Shown here: one piece after another, positions 35,863-45,827 of the stretch | How the letters are laid out: each line of letters begins with the position of its first letter | Position numbering within the stretch: the stretch's first letter is position 1 | Source of the DNA: Pseudomonas sp. ML96 | Lineage (GTDB): Bacteria > Pseudomonadota > Gammaproteobacteria > Pseudomonadales > Pseudomonadaceae | Assembly: GCF_000761545.1 (NCBI RefSeq) | Contig: NZ_JPMY01000037.1 | Coordinates: forward strand, 124,001-188,000 | Direction of reading: 5' to 3' | Length of the DNA stretch: 64,000 bases | Translations under genes and position numbers: made by a program | The notes under the pieces: model-generated | Database searches by the model: none | What the model was told of the DNA's origin: nothing | What the model saw: the letters and a program-made list of their open reading frames with translations, nothing else

Positions 35863-37320
35863 ATGAAGCTCATCGTCAAACCCTTCGCGGAAATCACCAT
35901 CAAGAGCCGGCCGGTGCGCAAGCAGTTCATCCGCCAGTTGGCGAAGAACATCCGCACGGTGCTGCGCGATCTCGACCCGGCGCTGGATGTGCAGGGCGAG
36001 TGGGACAACCTCGACCTGATCAGCCAGGTGAGCGAGCCGAAGGTGCAGGCCGAGATGTTCGAACGCCTGCGCAGCACCCCGGGCATCGCCCACTTCCTCG
36101 AAGTGCACGAATACCCCTACGTCGACTTCGACGACACCTTCGAGAAGTGCCGCACGCATTTCGGTGCCCAACTGGCCGGCAAGGTCTTCGCCGTGCGTTG
36201 CAAGCGCGCCGGCAACACCCATGACTTCTCCTCGATGGAGCTGGCCACCCATGTTGGCAGCCGCCTGCGCCGCGAGTGCGGTGCCGCCGGCATCGACCTG
36301 AAGAAGCCCGAGGTCGAGGCGCGCTTCGAGGTGCGCTACGACCGTCTGCTGATCATCCATGCCCAGCACGAAGGCCTCGGCGGCTACCCGCTGGGCTCCA
36401 TCGAGCAGACCCTGGTACTGATGAGCGGCGGTTTCGACTCCACCGTCGCCGCCTACCAGATGATGCGTCGCGGCCTGCTCACCCACTTCTGCTTCTTCAA
36501 TCTCGGCGGTCGTGCGCATGAGCTGGGCGTGATGGAAGTAGCGCACCACCTGTGGCAGAAGTTCGGCAGCTCGCACCGCGTGTTGTTCATCAGCGTGCCG
36601 TTCGAGGAAGTGGTCGGCGAGATCCTCTCCAAGGTCGACAACAGCCAGATGGGCGTGGTGCTCAAGCGCATGATGCTGCGTGCCTCCTCGCGCATCGCCG
36701 AGGAGCTGGACATCGATGCGCTGGTCACCGGCGAGGCGATCAGCCAGGTCTCCAGCCAGACCCTGCCGAACCTCTCGGTGATCGACTCGGTCACCGACAC
36801 CCTGGTACTGCGCCCGCTGATCACCGCGCACAAGCAGGACATCATCGACACCGCCACGGCCATCGGCACCGCCGAGTTCGCCAAGAACATGCCCGAATAC
36901 TGCGGCGTGATCTCGGTCAACCCGACCACCCGCGCCAAGCGCGGCCGTATCGAGCACGAAGAGACCCACTTCGACATGGCCATCCTCGAGCGCGCCCTGG
37001 AGCGCGCCACCCGGGTGACCGTGGACAAGGTGATCGACGAGCTGGGCCAGGATTTGCAGGTCGAGGAAGTGCGCGAGGCACTGGCCGGGCAGATCGTCAT
37101 CGACATCCGCCACCCGGATGCCGCCGAGGACGAGCCGCTGGAGCTGCCTGGCATAGAGGTGCAGGCCCTGCCGTTCTATGCGCTGAACAACCGATTCAAG
37201 GAACTGGATGAGACCCGCCAGTACCTACTCTATTGCGACAAGGGTGTGATGAGCCGCCTGCACGCTCACCACCTGCTCAGCGAGGGACATGCGAATGTTC
37301 GCGTCTATCGCCCGCGTTAA
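35863..37320 (+). CDS. thiI: tRNA 4-thiouridine synthase / thiazole sulfurtransferase ThiI
   Basis: A 485-residue enzyme that thiolates U8 of tRNA and supplies sulfur for thiamine. It has a ferredoxin-like/THUMP region (about 1-165), the PP-loop MSGGFDSTVAA (about 186) and a C-terminal rhodanese domain (about 400-485) with catalytic Cys in LLYCDKGVMS. The second conserved Cys is in MPEYCGVIS. This is the long form with the rhodanese domain, as in enterobacteria and pseudomonads. It is divergent from glnA. Confidence 0.97.
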   Translation: MKLIVKPFAEITIKSRPVRKQFIRQLAKNIRTVLRDLDPALDVQGEWDNLDLISQVSEPKVQAEMFERLRSTPGIAHFLEVHEYPYVDFDDTFEKCRTHFGAQLAGKVFAVRCKRAGNTHDFSSMELATHVGSRLRRECGAAGIDLKKPEVEARFEVRYDRLLIIHAQHEGLGGYPLGSIEQTLVLMSGGFDSTVAAYQMMRRGLLTHFCFFNLGGRAHELGVMEVAHHLWQKFGSSHRVLFISVPFEEVVGEILSKVDNSQMGVVLKRMMLRASSRIAEELDIDALVTGEAISQVSSQTLPNLSVIDSVTDTLVLRPLITAHKQDIIDTATAIGTAEFAKNMPEYCGVISVNPTTRAKRGRIEHEETHFDMAILERALERATRVTVDKVIDELGQDLQVEEVREALAGQIVIDIRHPDAAEDEPLELPGIEVQALPFYALNNRFKELDETRQYLLYCDKGVMSRLHAHHLLSEGHANVRVYRPR

Positions 37321-37452
37321 GCGCGCAGGTTTGCTTGGTGGCAGCATTCGCCACCGGCCTCCCGACCAGCACGGCGCGTAACCCCGAGTTCACAACGGCC
37401 AGGCACACTGCCAGGCAATACAGCTTTTAGAATCTTCAATCGAGACGACATC

Positions 37453-39270
37453 GTGATCGAAAAACTGCGCAACATCGCCATCATTGCCCACGTCGACCAT
37501 GGCAAGACCACCCTGGTAGACAAACTCCTGCGCCTGTCCGGCACCCTCGACCGCAAAGAAGCGGAAAACGAGCGCGTGATGGACTCCAACGACCAGGAAA
37601 AAGAGCGTGGCATCACCATCCTGGCCAAGAACACCGCGCTGAAGTGGAACGACTACAGCATCAACATCGTCGACACCCCCGGCCACGCCGACTTCGGCGG
37701 TGAAGTTGAGCGCGTGATGTCGATGGTCGACTCCGTACTGCTGGTGGTCGACGCTCAGGACGGCCCGATGCCGCAGACCCGTTTCGTGACCCAGAAGGCC
37801 TTCAAGGCCGGCCTGCGTCCGATCGTGGTAGTGAACAAGATCGACCGTCCGGGCGCGCGTCCTGACTGGGTTATCGACCAGATCTTCGACCTGTTCGACA
37901 ACCTCGGTGCCACCGACGAGCAACTCGACTTCCCGATCGTCTACGCCAGCGCCCTGAACGGCATCGCCGGTCTGGACCACGAGAAGATGGACGACAACAT
38001 GGACGCGCTGTTCCAGGCGATCATCGACCACGTGCCGGCCCCCAAGGTCGACGTCGATGGTCCGTTCCAGATGCAGATCTCCCAGCTGGACTACAACAGC
38101 TTCCTCGGCGTGATCGGCATCGGCCGTATCGCCCGTGGCCGCATCAAGGCCAACACCCCGGTAGTCGCCATCAGCGACGACGGCAGCAAGCGTAACGGCC
38201 GTATCCTCAAGATCATGGGCCACTCCGGCCTGCAGCGCGTGGAAGTAGCCGACGCCGAAGCCGGCGACATCGTCTGCGTTTCGGGCATGGACGAGCTGTT
38301 CATCTCCGACACCCTGTGCGACCCGCAGAACGTCGAAGCCCGTCCGCCGCTGACCGTCGACCAGCCGACTGTGAGCATGACCTTCCAGGTCAACGACTCG
38401 CCGTTCGCCGGTAAAGAAGGCAAGTTCGTCACCAGCCGCAACATCAAGGACCGTCTGGACAAAGAGCTGCTGCACAACGTGGCCCTGCGCGTCGAAGCCG
38501 GTGAGTCCGCCGAGAAGTTCAAGGTCTCCGGTCGTGGCGAGCTGCACCTGTCGGTACTGATCGAAACCATGCGCCGTGAAGGCTTCGAGATGGCCGTAGG
38601 TCGTCCGGAAGTGGTGATCATCGAGAAGGACGGCGAGAAGCAAGAGCCGTACGAGAACGTCACCATCGACATCGAAGAACAGCATCAGGGTTCGGTGATG
38701 GAGCAGATGGGCCTGCGTAAGGGCGACATGACCAACATGATCCCTGACGGCAAAGGCCGCGTGCGCCTGGAATACACCATCCCGGCGCGTGGCCTGATCG
38801 GCTTCCGTAACAACTTCCTGACCCTGACCTCGGGCACCGGCATCCTGACCTCGACCTTCAGCCACTACGGCCCGGTCAAGGCTGGCGAAGTGACCAACCG
38901 TCAGAACGGCGTGCTGGTATCCATGGCCACCGGTACCGCGCTGACCTACTCGCTGGAAACCCTGCAGAGCCGCGGCAAGCTGTTCCTCGGCCCTGGCGAC
39001 GAGATCTACGAAGGCCAGCTGGCCGGCATCAACAGCCGCGACAACGACCTGGTGATCAACCCCACCAAGGGCAAGAAGCTCGACAACATGCGTGCTTCGG
39101 GCAAAGACGAAGTCATCGCCCTGGTTCCGCCGATCCGCTTCACCCTGGAGCAGGCGCTGGAATTTATCGCCGAAGACGAGCTGGTGGAAGTGACTCCGAA
39201 GTCCATCCGCCTGCGCAAGAAAATGCTCAACGAGAACGACCGCAAGCGCTACGAGCGCAGCAAGGTCTAA
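37453..39270 (+). CDS. typA: Translational GTPase TypA/BipA
   Basis: A 605-residue ribosome-associated GTPase involved in stress adaptation and 50S assembly. G motifs are AHVDHGKTTL (G1), RGITI (G2), DTPGHADF (G3) and NKIDRPGAR (G4). EF-G-like domains follow, and the C-terminal BipA domain ends LRKKMLNENDRKRYERS. The start codon is GTG at 37453. There is a 132-bp gap after thiI and a strong terminator after the stop. Confidence 0.98.
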   Translation: MIEKLRNIAIIAHVDHGKTTLVDKLLRLSGTLDRKEAENERVMDSNDQEKERGITILAKNTALKWNDYSINIVDTPGHADFGGEVERVMSMVDSVLLVVDAQDGPMPQTRFVTQKAFKAGLRPIVVVNKIDRPGARPDWVIDQIFDLFDNLGATDEQLDFPIVYASALNGIAGLDHEKMDDNMDALFQAIIDHVPAPKVDVDGPFQMQISQLDYNSFLGVIGIGRIARGRIKANTPVVAISDDGSKRNGRILKIMGHSGLQRVEVADAEAGDIVCVSGMDELFISDTLCDPQNVEARPPLTVDQPTVSMTFQVNDSPFAGKEGKFVTSRNIKDRLDKELLHNVALRVEAGESAEKFKVSGRGELHLSVLIETMRREGFEMAVGRPEVVIIEKDGEKQEPYENVTIDIEEQHQGSVMEQMGLRKGDMTNMIPDGKGRVRLEYTIPARGLIGFRNNFLTLTSGTGILTSTFSHYGPVKAGEVTNRQNGVLVSMATGTALTYSLETLQSRGKLFLGPGDEIYEGQLAGINSRDNDLVINPTKGKKLDNMRASGKDEVIALVPPIRFTLEQALEFIAEDELVEVTPKSIRLRKKMLNENDRKRYERSKV

Positions 39271-39285
39271 TCGACTGAGCCAATG

Positions 39286-39322
39286 AAAAAGCCCCCGCCG
39301 GCCTAGCCTGCGGGGGCTTTTT
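39286..39322 (+). terminator. Rho-independent terminator of typA
   Basis: A 13-bp stem (39286-39298 with 39310-39322) with an 11-base loop begins with five A and ends with five U, 16 bases after the typA stop. The A/U symmetry could let it work on both strands, though no minus-strand gene ends here. Confidence 0.92.
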
Positions 39323-39551
39323 CTTGGTCGTGAGAAAAGCCGATGACGCCTTTTCGCACCTTGATGGCGCAATGCTTCTATCGTTTGACTCATGAAGTCG
39401 GCGAGGCTTCCGATATCTAGTTTCTACCTCCGGCTCGTCGCGTTCGCGGCGTGGGTGAGCGGCACCGGATAGCTTCGAAGTGGCGAAGGGCGTGGCTCGG
39501 CATTTGCTAGTCCAAGCGCTTCGCAGTTTCGTCCGATTCAGGAGTTCGACG

Positions 39552-41612
39552 ATGAATGCGCTGTTGCTGCCAGGCGTCAATGCCCTCGAAAAATTCAGCT
39601 TCGCCCGCAAGTTCCAGCTGCTGGCGCTGCTATTCATCCTGCCGTTGGCCTATGCCGCCTGGTCGATTGGCGACAATTACCTGGGCAAGCTCGAGGTGGT
39701 CGATGGCGAGCACTCCGGCGTGCTGCAACTGCAGGCCCTGGATAAGGTCGAGCAGCTGCTGATTCGCCAGCGCAATCTCACCGCGCGCTGGAAGTCCACC
39801 GAGCGCAACCGCCAGGCCAGTGCCGAGACCCAGGCCGCCATCGCGCGCCTGCAGCAGAGCGAAGGTGAGCTGGACCAGGCGCTGGAGGAGTTGCAGAAGA
39901 TGCTGGTCAGCGAGGGCGCCAGTGAGCAGGCGCAAGCGGCCCTGCGCACTCTGCAGGGCGAGCGCGAAGGCCTGCGCGCCCAGGCTCTGGGCAGCGTCGG
40001 CTGGTGGCCGGATGCCTATGATCGCTTCAGTCAGGCGTTGCAGCGCCTCGGCGCGCTGCGCGAGCAGATCGCTACCGAGAGCGGCTTGATCCTCGACCCC
40101 TGGCTGGAAACCTACCTGCTGATGCAGCTGGCTACCCAGGACTCGCCGCGCCTGCAGCAACGCCTCGGCGTGCTCGCCAGTGTTGGCCAGGGCGCTGTGG
40201 CGGCCGGCCAGTTCAGCCTGCAGAGCCGCCTGCAGCTGCGTGAAATCCGCGCCGCCGCTGGTGAGTCGCGGCAGCAGCTGGGCAAGCTCGGCGAGCGCCT
40301 GGAGAGTGAGCTGCCCAAGTCGCTATCGGCCTGGAACCAGACTTATGCACAGAGCCTGGCCGGCCTCGATGACTGGCTCAAACAGCTGGACCAGAAGATG
40401 TACGGCGACGGCGGCATCCAGCTCGACGTGGCGACCTTCGAACAGGGCATGGACAATGCCCAGCAGCATATCGAGACGCTGCAGCGCGCCACCCTGGAGG
40501 CGCTCGATACCCGCCTCGGCCAATACCGGGCCAAGGCCCTGCGCGCGCTGATCGTCACCCTCGGCGCCTTCGGTCTGATGGTGGCCCTGGCGCTCTACGC
40601 CCTGGTCTGCCTGCAGGCTTCCATTCGGGGCAGCAGCTGGCGCATCACCTCGCTGGCCCAGTCGCTGCGCGATGGTGACCTGCGCACCCATGTCACCGTG
40701 CATGGCCGCGACGAACTGGCGCTGATCGGCGCCGCGCTGAACGATGCGGTGATCCAGTTGCGTGGCTCGCTGCAGGGCGTCAACCGCGAGAGCGGCGAGC
40801 TGGGCGCGACCGTGGTCACCCTCAGCGAGCAGGCCCAGTCGGCGCTGCGCGCGGTGGAGCAGCAACAGCAGCAGGTCAGCCAGATCGCCGCCGCCGCCAC
40901 GCAGATGGCCGCCACCGCGCAGAGCGTAGCGGAGAACTGCGAGATGGCTGCGCAGGACGCGACCCAGACCCGCCACATCGCCGAGCAGAGCAACCAGCGC
41001 AGCCAGCAGACCACCGCTAGCATGCGCCAGCTCACCGTGCGCCTGGGCGATACCGCTGCGGCGCTGGGCGAGTTGCGCGAGCAGGCGCAGCAGATCGACC
41101 GGGTGGTGGACGTGATCAAGGGCATCGCCGAGCAGACCAACCTGCTGGCGCTCAACGCCGCCATCGAGGCTGCCCGCGCTGGCGAGCAGGGCCGCGGTTT
41201 TGCCGTGGTGGCCGACGAGGTGCGTTCGCTGTCGCAGCGCACCCAGGAGTCGACCCGCGAGATCAGCGCCACGGTCGAGGCCCTGCAGCGCGTGGTGTTG
41301 CAGTCGGTGGAGCTGATGCAGGTGGCCTGCGGCCAGGCCGAAGTGGATGCAGGCTCGGTCACCGAGCTGGGCGAGCATCTGGGCGAGATCGCCGGCGCCG
41401 TACAGCGGGTCAGCGACATGATCGCGCAGATCGCCACCGCCGTTGAGCAGCAGGCCGCCACGGCGGAAGAAGTCAGTGGCAACATCCAGCAGGTCGACCA
41501 GGCCGCCGCCAGCCTGCTGCATGGCGCCCAGGCCGTGCACGGCGTGGCCGATCGTCTCAGCCAGGGCAGCCGAGCGCTGGCGCAGAACACCGCGCACTTC
41601 CATCTGGATTGA
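39552..41612 (+). CDS. Methyl-accepting chemotaxis protein with large periplasmic sensor
   Basis: A 686-residue chemoreceptor. Membrane helices are at residues about 20-40 and 328-353. The periplasmic region of about 285 residues between them is almost entirely helical, as in NIT- or HBM-like bundles. A HAMP domain (about 355-405) and signalling domain (about 420-680) follow, with the tip EQTNLLALNAAIEAARAGEQ at about 530. No CheR-docking pentapeptide ends the protein. Ligand unknown. The 281-bp gap upstream holds only the typA terminator. The ATG at 39552 follows CAGGAG. Confidence 0.93.
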   Translation: MNALLLPGVNALEKFSFARKFQLLALLFILPLAYAAWSIGDNYLGKLEVVDGEHSGVLQLQALDKVEQLLIRQRNLTARWKSTERNRQASAETQAAIARLQQSEGELDQALEELQKMLVSEGASEQAQAALRTLQGEREGLRAQALGSVGWWPDAYDRFSQALQRLGALREQIATESGLILDPWLETYLLMQLATQDSPRLQQRLGVLASVGQGAVAAGQFSLQSRLQLREIRAAAGESRQQLGKLGERLESELPKSLSAWNQTYAQSLAGLDDWLKQLDQKMYGDGGIQLDVATFEQGMDNAQQHIETLQRATLEALDTRLGQYRAKALRALIVTLGAFGLMVALALYALVCLQASIRGSSWRITSLAQSLRDGDLRTHVTVHGRDELALIGAALNDAVIQLRGSLQGVNRESGELGATVVTLSEQAQSALRAVEQQQQQVSQIAAAATQMAATAQSVAENCEMAAQDATQTRHIAEQSNQRSQQTTASMRQLTVRLGDTAAALGELREQAQQIDRVVDVIKGIAEQTNLLALNAAIEAARAGEQGRGFAVVADEVRSLSQRTQESTREISATVEALQRVVLQSVELMQVACGQAEVDAGSVTELGEHLGEIAGAVQRVSDMIAQIATAVEQQAATAEEVSGNIQQVDQAAASLLHGAQAVHGVADRLSQGSRALAQNTAHFHLD

Positions 41613-41739
41613 TCGCGCGGGTAACGACGAGCGGCGCTACAGCCGCTCGGCAGTTCCTGACTTGTTAACAAAGTTTTCACGGCCGCCCCGGCAGATTGCT
41701 TGCCCATAGGGGGATTCCCCGTTTCGCCTTGGGGCTGTG

Positions 41740-43503
41740 ATGACAAACGCGCGACCTGCCGGCGCCACCCGCGCCGGAATCGACTGGGCCGGTCTGGGCT
41801 GGGCCTTCCTGTTCTTCTGGTACTTCTCCGGTGTGACCCACCTGCTGATCAAGCTCACCGACTCGGCGGGCTTCAGCGGCCTGCGTCAGTCGCTGATCAT
41901 GAGCTTGATCTGGCTGGTGCCGCTGCTGCTGTGGCCGGCGCGTGCGCGCGGCATCGCCGCAGTGCTCGGCGGGGTGCTGTGGCTGGCCTCGCTGCCGGCG
42001 TTTGGCTACTTCCTGGTGTACGGCCAGGAGTTCTCGCAGAGCGTGATCTTCATCCTCTTCGAGTCCAACGTCGCCGAGGGCAGCGAGTACCTGGCGCAGT
42101 ATTTCACCTGGTGGATGCCGCTGGCCTTCGCCGCCTATGGCCTGGGTGGCTGGCTGCTGTGGCGCAAGGTGCGCCCGGTGCAGCTGGCGGGGCCGGCGCG
42201 GGTGCTGGTGCCGTTGCTTCTGGGCCCCGTGGTGCTGGGTTATCCGCTGGTCAAGGAATACGTGCAGCAGGGCCACTGGGGCGAGGCGGTCGAGCATCTG
42301 CAGACGCGCATGCAGCCGGCTGTGCCGTGGCAGCTGCTGGTCGGCTATGAGAAGTATCGCGAGCAACTGACGGAGATGCAGCGCCTGCTGGCCAGCAATG
42401 CCGCCGTGGCACCGCTGCGCGATCTGCACGACCTGGCCGGCAACCAGCCGAGCACGCTGGTGCTGGTGATCGGTGAGTCGACCAACCGCCAGCGCATGAG
42501 CCTGTACGGCTATGGTCGAGAGACCACGCCGGGCCTGGACAAGCTGCGCGACCAGCTGGACGTGTTCGACAACGTGGTGACGCCGCGGCCCTACACCATC
42601 GAGGCGCTGCAGCAGGTGCTGACCTTCGCCGACCAGCAGAATCCGGATGCCTACCTGACCACTCCGTCGCTGCTCAACCTGATGAAGCAGGCCGGCTACA
42701 AGACCTTCTGGATCACCAACCAGCAGACCCTGACCGAGCGCAACACCATGCTCACCACTTTCTCCAAGCAGGCGGACGAGCAGGTCTATCTCAACCAGAA
42801 CCGCAACCAGAACGCACGCCAGTACGACGGCGATGTGCTTGAGCCTTTCAGCCGCATGCTCGACGATCCGGCGCCGCGCAAGCTGATCGTCGTGCACCTG
42901 CTCGGCACCCACATGAGCTACCGCTTCCGCTATCCGCAGGAGTACGAGTACTTCACCGATGCCAGCGGTGCGCCGCGACACGTCACGGCCGCGCAGCTGC
43001 CGACCTACAACAGCTACGACAATGCCGTGCGCTACAACGACTTCGTCGTCTCCAGCCTGATCGAGCGCTTCTCCGCGCGTGATCCGAACGGCTTCCTGGT
43101 GTACCTCTCCGACCACGGCGAGGCGGTGTTCGATGCGCCAAGGCCCGAGGTGCTGGGGCGCAACGAGGGGCGGCCGACCTCGCCGATGTACACCGTGCCG
43201 TTCATCGTCTGGCGTTCGCCACAGTGGCGCGCGGGCCATCCGCTGCAGCTCGCCGGCGATCTGGGTCGGCCCTACAGCAGCGAGCACTTCATCCACACCT
43301 GGGCCGACCTGGCCGGGCTGCGCTTCGCCGAGTTCGATGCCAGCAAGAGTCTGGTGAGTGCCGACTTCAAATCGCGCCCGCTGCTGATCGGTAACCCGGA
43401 GATGCCGCAGAGCCTGATCGATTTCAGCCTGATCAAACCGCATCCATCGGACAACGAAGTAGCCCAGCAAGCACCGGGCAAAAACGCCGTCCGACAGCTC
43501 TAG
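41740..43503 (+). CDS. Phosphoethanolamine transferase (CptA/EptA family)
   Basis: A 587-residue inner-membrane enzyme with five N-terminal membrane helices (about 18-170) and a periplasmic alkaline-phosphatase-like catalytic domain (about 230-560). The nucleophile Thr lies in LVIGESTNRQRMSLYGYGRETTPG (about residue 247). Further metal/active-site residues are in LGTHMSYRFRYP and YLSDHGEAVFD. It probably adds phosphoethanolamine to lipopolysaccharide core, CptA-like; lipid A modification (EptA) is possible. The ATG at 41740 is preferred to the GTG one codon earlier. Confidence 0.85.
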   Translation: MTNARPAGATRAGIDWAGLGWAFLFFWYFSGVTHLLIKLTDSAGFSGLRQSLIMSLIWLVPLLLWPARARGIAAVLGGVLWLASLPAFGYFLVYGQEFSQSVIFILFESNVAEGSEYLAQYFTWWMPLAFAAYGLGGWLLWRKVRPVQLAGPARVLVPLLLGPVVLGYPLVKEYVQQGHWGEAVEHLQTRMQPAVPWQLLVGYEKYREQLTEMQRLLASNAAVAPLRDLHDLAGNQPSTLVLVIGESTNRQRMSLYGYGRETTPGLDKLRDQLDVFDNVVTPRPYTIEALQQVLTFADQQNPDAYLTTPSLLNLMKQAGYKTFWITNQQTLTERNTMLTTFSKQADEQVYLNQNRNQNARQYDGDVLEPFSRMLDDPAPRKLIVVHLLGTHMSYRFRYPQEYEYFTDASGAPRHVTAAQLPTYNSYDNAVRYNDFVVSSLIERFSARDPNGFLVYLSDHGEAVFDAPRPEVLGRNEGRPTSPMYTVPFIVWRSPQWRAGHPLQLAGDLGRPYSSEHFIHTWADLAGLRFAEFDASKSLVSADFKSRPLLIGNPEMPQSLIDFSLIKPHPSDNEVAQQAPGKNAVRQL

Positions 43504-43530
43504 CCTCTACCTCGTCCCCCGCAGGAACGA

Positions 43531-43565
43531 ACGCCGCGCCGATGGAGTAATCCGTCGCGCGGCGT
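43531..43565 (+). terminator. Possible terminator after the phosphoethanolamine transferase gene
   Basis: A 9-bp GC-rich stem (43531-43539 with 43557-43565) with a 17-base loop lies 28 bases past the stop. Only a short U stretch follows, so efficiency is uncertain. Confidence 0.4.
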
Positions 43566-43670
43566 TTCAGTCTTAATAGGGAAATCGCCACGGGCGATGA
43601 TGCCTTCCCGTTTGCTTGTCCCTAGAGTCCCGCCGCTTGTCCATCACAACAAGAACAAGGGAAAGGGACT

Positions 43671-45602
43671 ATGAAGCGAATCTGGACTCCTCTGGCCTGC
43701 GCCTGCCTGCTGGCGGCTACTGCCTCCGCCGAGGCCGGGGCCTACAGCGGCATGGTGGTATTCGGCGATAGCCTGAGTGACGCCGGCCAGCGCCCAGAGG
43801 CCGGCGCGCCGAACAACCCGGTGCGCCACACCAACCGCGTCGGGCCAGGCTATGGCGCCGGTGAGGCCTATGGCTACACCTCGCCAATGCTGATCAACGA
43901 CGGACTCGGTCTGGCGCCGCAGGGAGCCTCGACCAACGTCATGAATGCGCTCAGCGGCCAGGCCGATGGCAACAACTGGGCGGTCGGCGGCTACCGCACC
44001 GATCAGATCTACAACTCCATCACCGGTGTCTTCGATCCGGTTAGCGGTATCGGTGGCTCCCAGGTGCGCGCCGGTCTGACCTATGCCGATCCTCTGCTGC
44101 GCCAGCGCGACGGCTATCTGGTCTACCTGCGCCAGAACGGCTTACGCATCGACGAAAACACGCTGTTCTACGTCAACGGCGGCGGTAACGACTTCCTCCA
44201 GGGGCTGGTGATCGATGCCGCCAGTTCGCGTGCTGCGGCAGGGCGCTTGGCCGCCAGCGTGGGAGCATTGCAGGCCGCGGGTGGGCGCTACTTCATGGTG
44301 CCGTTACTGGTGGATGTGGCCAGCCCGGTGACTGGAGGCGTGGCCAACCCGGCGCAGCAGGCGTTGGCGCGAGTATTCAACGCCGAGCTGACGGCACGCC
44401 TTGCCGCTATTCAGGCCGAGATCATTCCCCTCAATGTGCCGCTGCTCTACCGCGAGATACTGGCCGACCCGGCCGCGTTCGGCTTCGACCCGGCGCAGAA
44501 CCTGCTCGGTACCTGCTTCTCCGGCTGTGCCTCGATCAATCCGCAGTACGGCATCACTGGCCTCACCCCCGATCCGGAGCGGCTGATCTACGCCGACATC
44601 GTCCACCCGAGCACGGCCATGCAGCGCATCCTCGCCGACCAGGGCCTGTCGATCCTGGCTGCGCCCTGGGAAATCAGCCGCCTGCCGCAGGCCGGTGAGT
44701 CGGCGCTGCGCAGCAGTCGCGAGCAGCAGCGCCGGCAGTGGCTGGCCGACTGGGGCGCCTGGCAGGGCGAGGGGCAATGGCGCGGCTCCGTCAGTGGCGG
44801 GCTGCAGCGTAGCGACTACGACGGGGACGATACTGCGGCCGCCGGCGATGGCCGTGGCGAGAGCCTGGGCCTAGGCGCCAGTTACCGCCTGAATGAGCAA
44901 TGGCGCCTGGGCCTGAGCCTGGATGTGCAGAAGCTGGACATGCAGATGGGCGCGAGCGATTCGAACTATGGCCTGCGCAGCTATCTGACTGGCGCCTTCG
45001 CCCAGTACCAGGATGGTCGGTTCTGGGGTGACCTGAGCCTGAACGCCGGCTACCTCGATTACCACGACCTCAAGCGCCGCTTCGCCCTCGGCCGCACGAC
45101 GCGTAGCGAGCGTGGCGACACCGAGGGCCAGGTGCTGGGCCTGGGTGGGCGCTTCGGCGTCGAACTGAGCCCGCTCGAGCGTCTGCGTCTGGCGCCCTTC
45201 GTCAGTGCCGATCTTGCCCGCATCGAGGTGGATGGTTACCGCGAGCAGGGCACCAGCTCCACCGCCCTGAGCTATGACCAGCAGACACTCGACTCGCGTC
45301 GCCTCGGCATCGGCCTGCAGGCGCGCTTCGCCCTGGCGGACGACGCCGAGCTGTATGGCGAGATCGTGCGCGAGCGTGAGTTCGAGGATGACGAGAGCGG
45401 GGTCGACATGTCGCTCAACAGCGTCCCCGGTGTTGGCTTCAGTCTGGTCGGCGCCGCCCTGGAGCGCGATCAGACCCGCGCCAGCCTCGGTCTGCGTCAG
45501 CGCCTGGCGCAGGACCTGTCGCTGCAGCTGGGCTACGACTATCGCAAGGCCGGCGATGACGATCTGCATGGTATCGGCCTGAGCCTGGCGCTGGACTGGT
45601 AG
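43671..45602 (+). CDS. estA: Autotransporter GDSL esterase EstA
   Basis: A 643-residue outer-membrane esterase. Signal peptide 1-23, a GDSL passenger domain (about 25-350) with nucleophile Ser34 in VVFGDSLSDAG, the oxyanion Asn in GGGND and the Asp/His pair in ADIVHPS (about 310-316), and an autotransporter beta-barrel (about 370-643) ending in Trp. In P. aeruginosa EstA (646 residues) affects rhamnolipid production and motility. GGGAAAGGGAC precedes the ATG at 43671. A strong terminator follows. Confidence 0.93.
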   Translation: MKRIWTPLACACLLAATASAEAGAYSGMVVFGDSLSDAGQRPEAGAPNNPVRHTNRVGPGYGAGEAYGYTSPMLINDGLGLAPQGASTNVMNALSGQADGNNWAVGGYRTDQIYNSITGVFDPVSGIGGSQVRAGLTYADPLLRQRDGYLVYLRQNGLRIDENTLFYVNGGGNDFLQGLVIDAASSRAAAGRLAASVGALQAAGGRYFMVPLLVDVASPVTGGVANPAQQALARVFNAELTARLAAIQAEIIPLNVPLLYREILADPAAFGFDPAQNLLGTCFSGCASINPQYGITGLTPDPERLIYADIVHPSTAMQRILADQGLSILAAPWEISRLPQAGESALRSSREQQRRQWLADWGAWQGEGQWRGSVSGGLQRSDYDGDDTAAAGDGRGESLGLGASYRLNEQWRLGLSLDVQKLDMQMGASDSNYGLRSYLTGAFAQYQDGRFWGDLSLNAGYLDYHDLKRRFALGRTTRSERGDTEGQVLGLGGRFGVELSPLERLRLAPFVSADLARIEVDGYREQGTSSTALSYDQQTLDSRRLGIGLQARFALADDAELYGEIVREREFEDDESGVDMSLNSVPGVGFSLVGAALERDQTRASLGLRQRLAQDLSLQLGYDYRKAGDDDLHGIGLSLALDW

Positions 45603-45605
45603 CGC

Positions 45606-45633
45606 AAAAGGCCCGGTATGCGCCGGGCCTTTT
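45606..45633 (+). terminator. Rho-independent terminator of estA
   Basis: An 11-bp stem (45606-45616 with 45623-45633) and 6-base loop end in UUUU, starting 4 bases after the estA stop. Confidence 0.9.
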
Positions 45634-45736
45634 CTATTGGCGCATAGCGAAAGGCGGGGAGAGGCGGGAGCAGTCCGTCAGGCTCATGCTCGAATAGATG
45701 GCGCGGCGCTTGTGAGCGTTTCGATACACCGAATAG

Positions 45737-45760
45737 AATGAGATGAGTTCTCAAATGATT
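45737..45760. promoter_or_regulatory. Fur-box-like sequence upstream of the PepSY gene
   Basis: An imperfect inverted repeat (AATGAGA ... TTCTCA ... TGATT) about 70-90 bp before the PepSY gene resembles Pseudomonas Fur boxes. The match is only partial. Confidence 0.35.
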
Positions 45761-45827
45761 TTCGGTGTCGCTCGCATTCCAGTGCCTTCGGCGAGCAGGG
45801 ACGCCCCATAACTAAAACGAGCCGAAC

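Noticed and set aside
41628..41649. Hairpin CGAGCGGC/GCCGCTCG after the chemoreceptor gene
   Set aside because: No U-run follows the stem, so it is not a convincing terminator.
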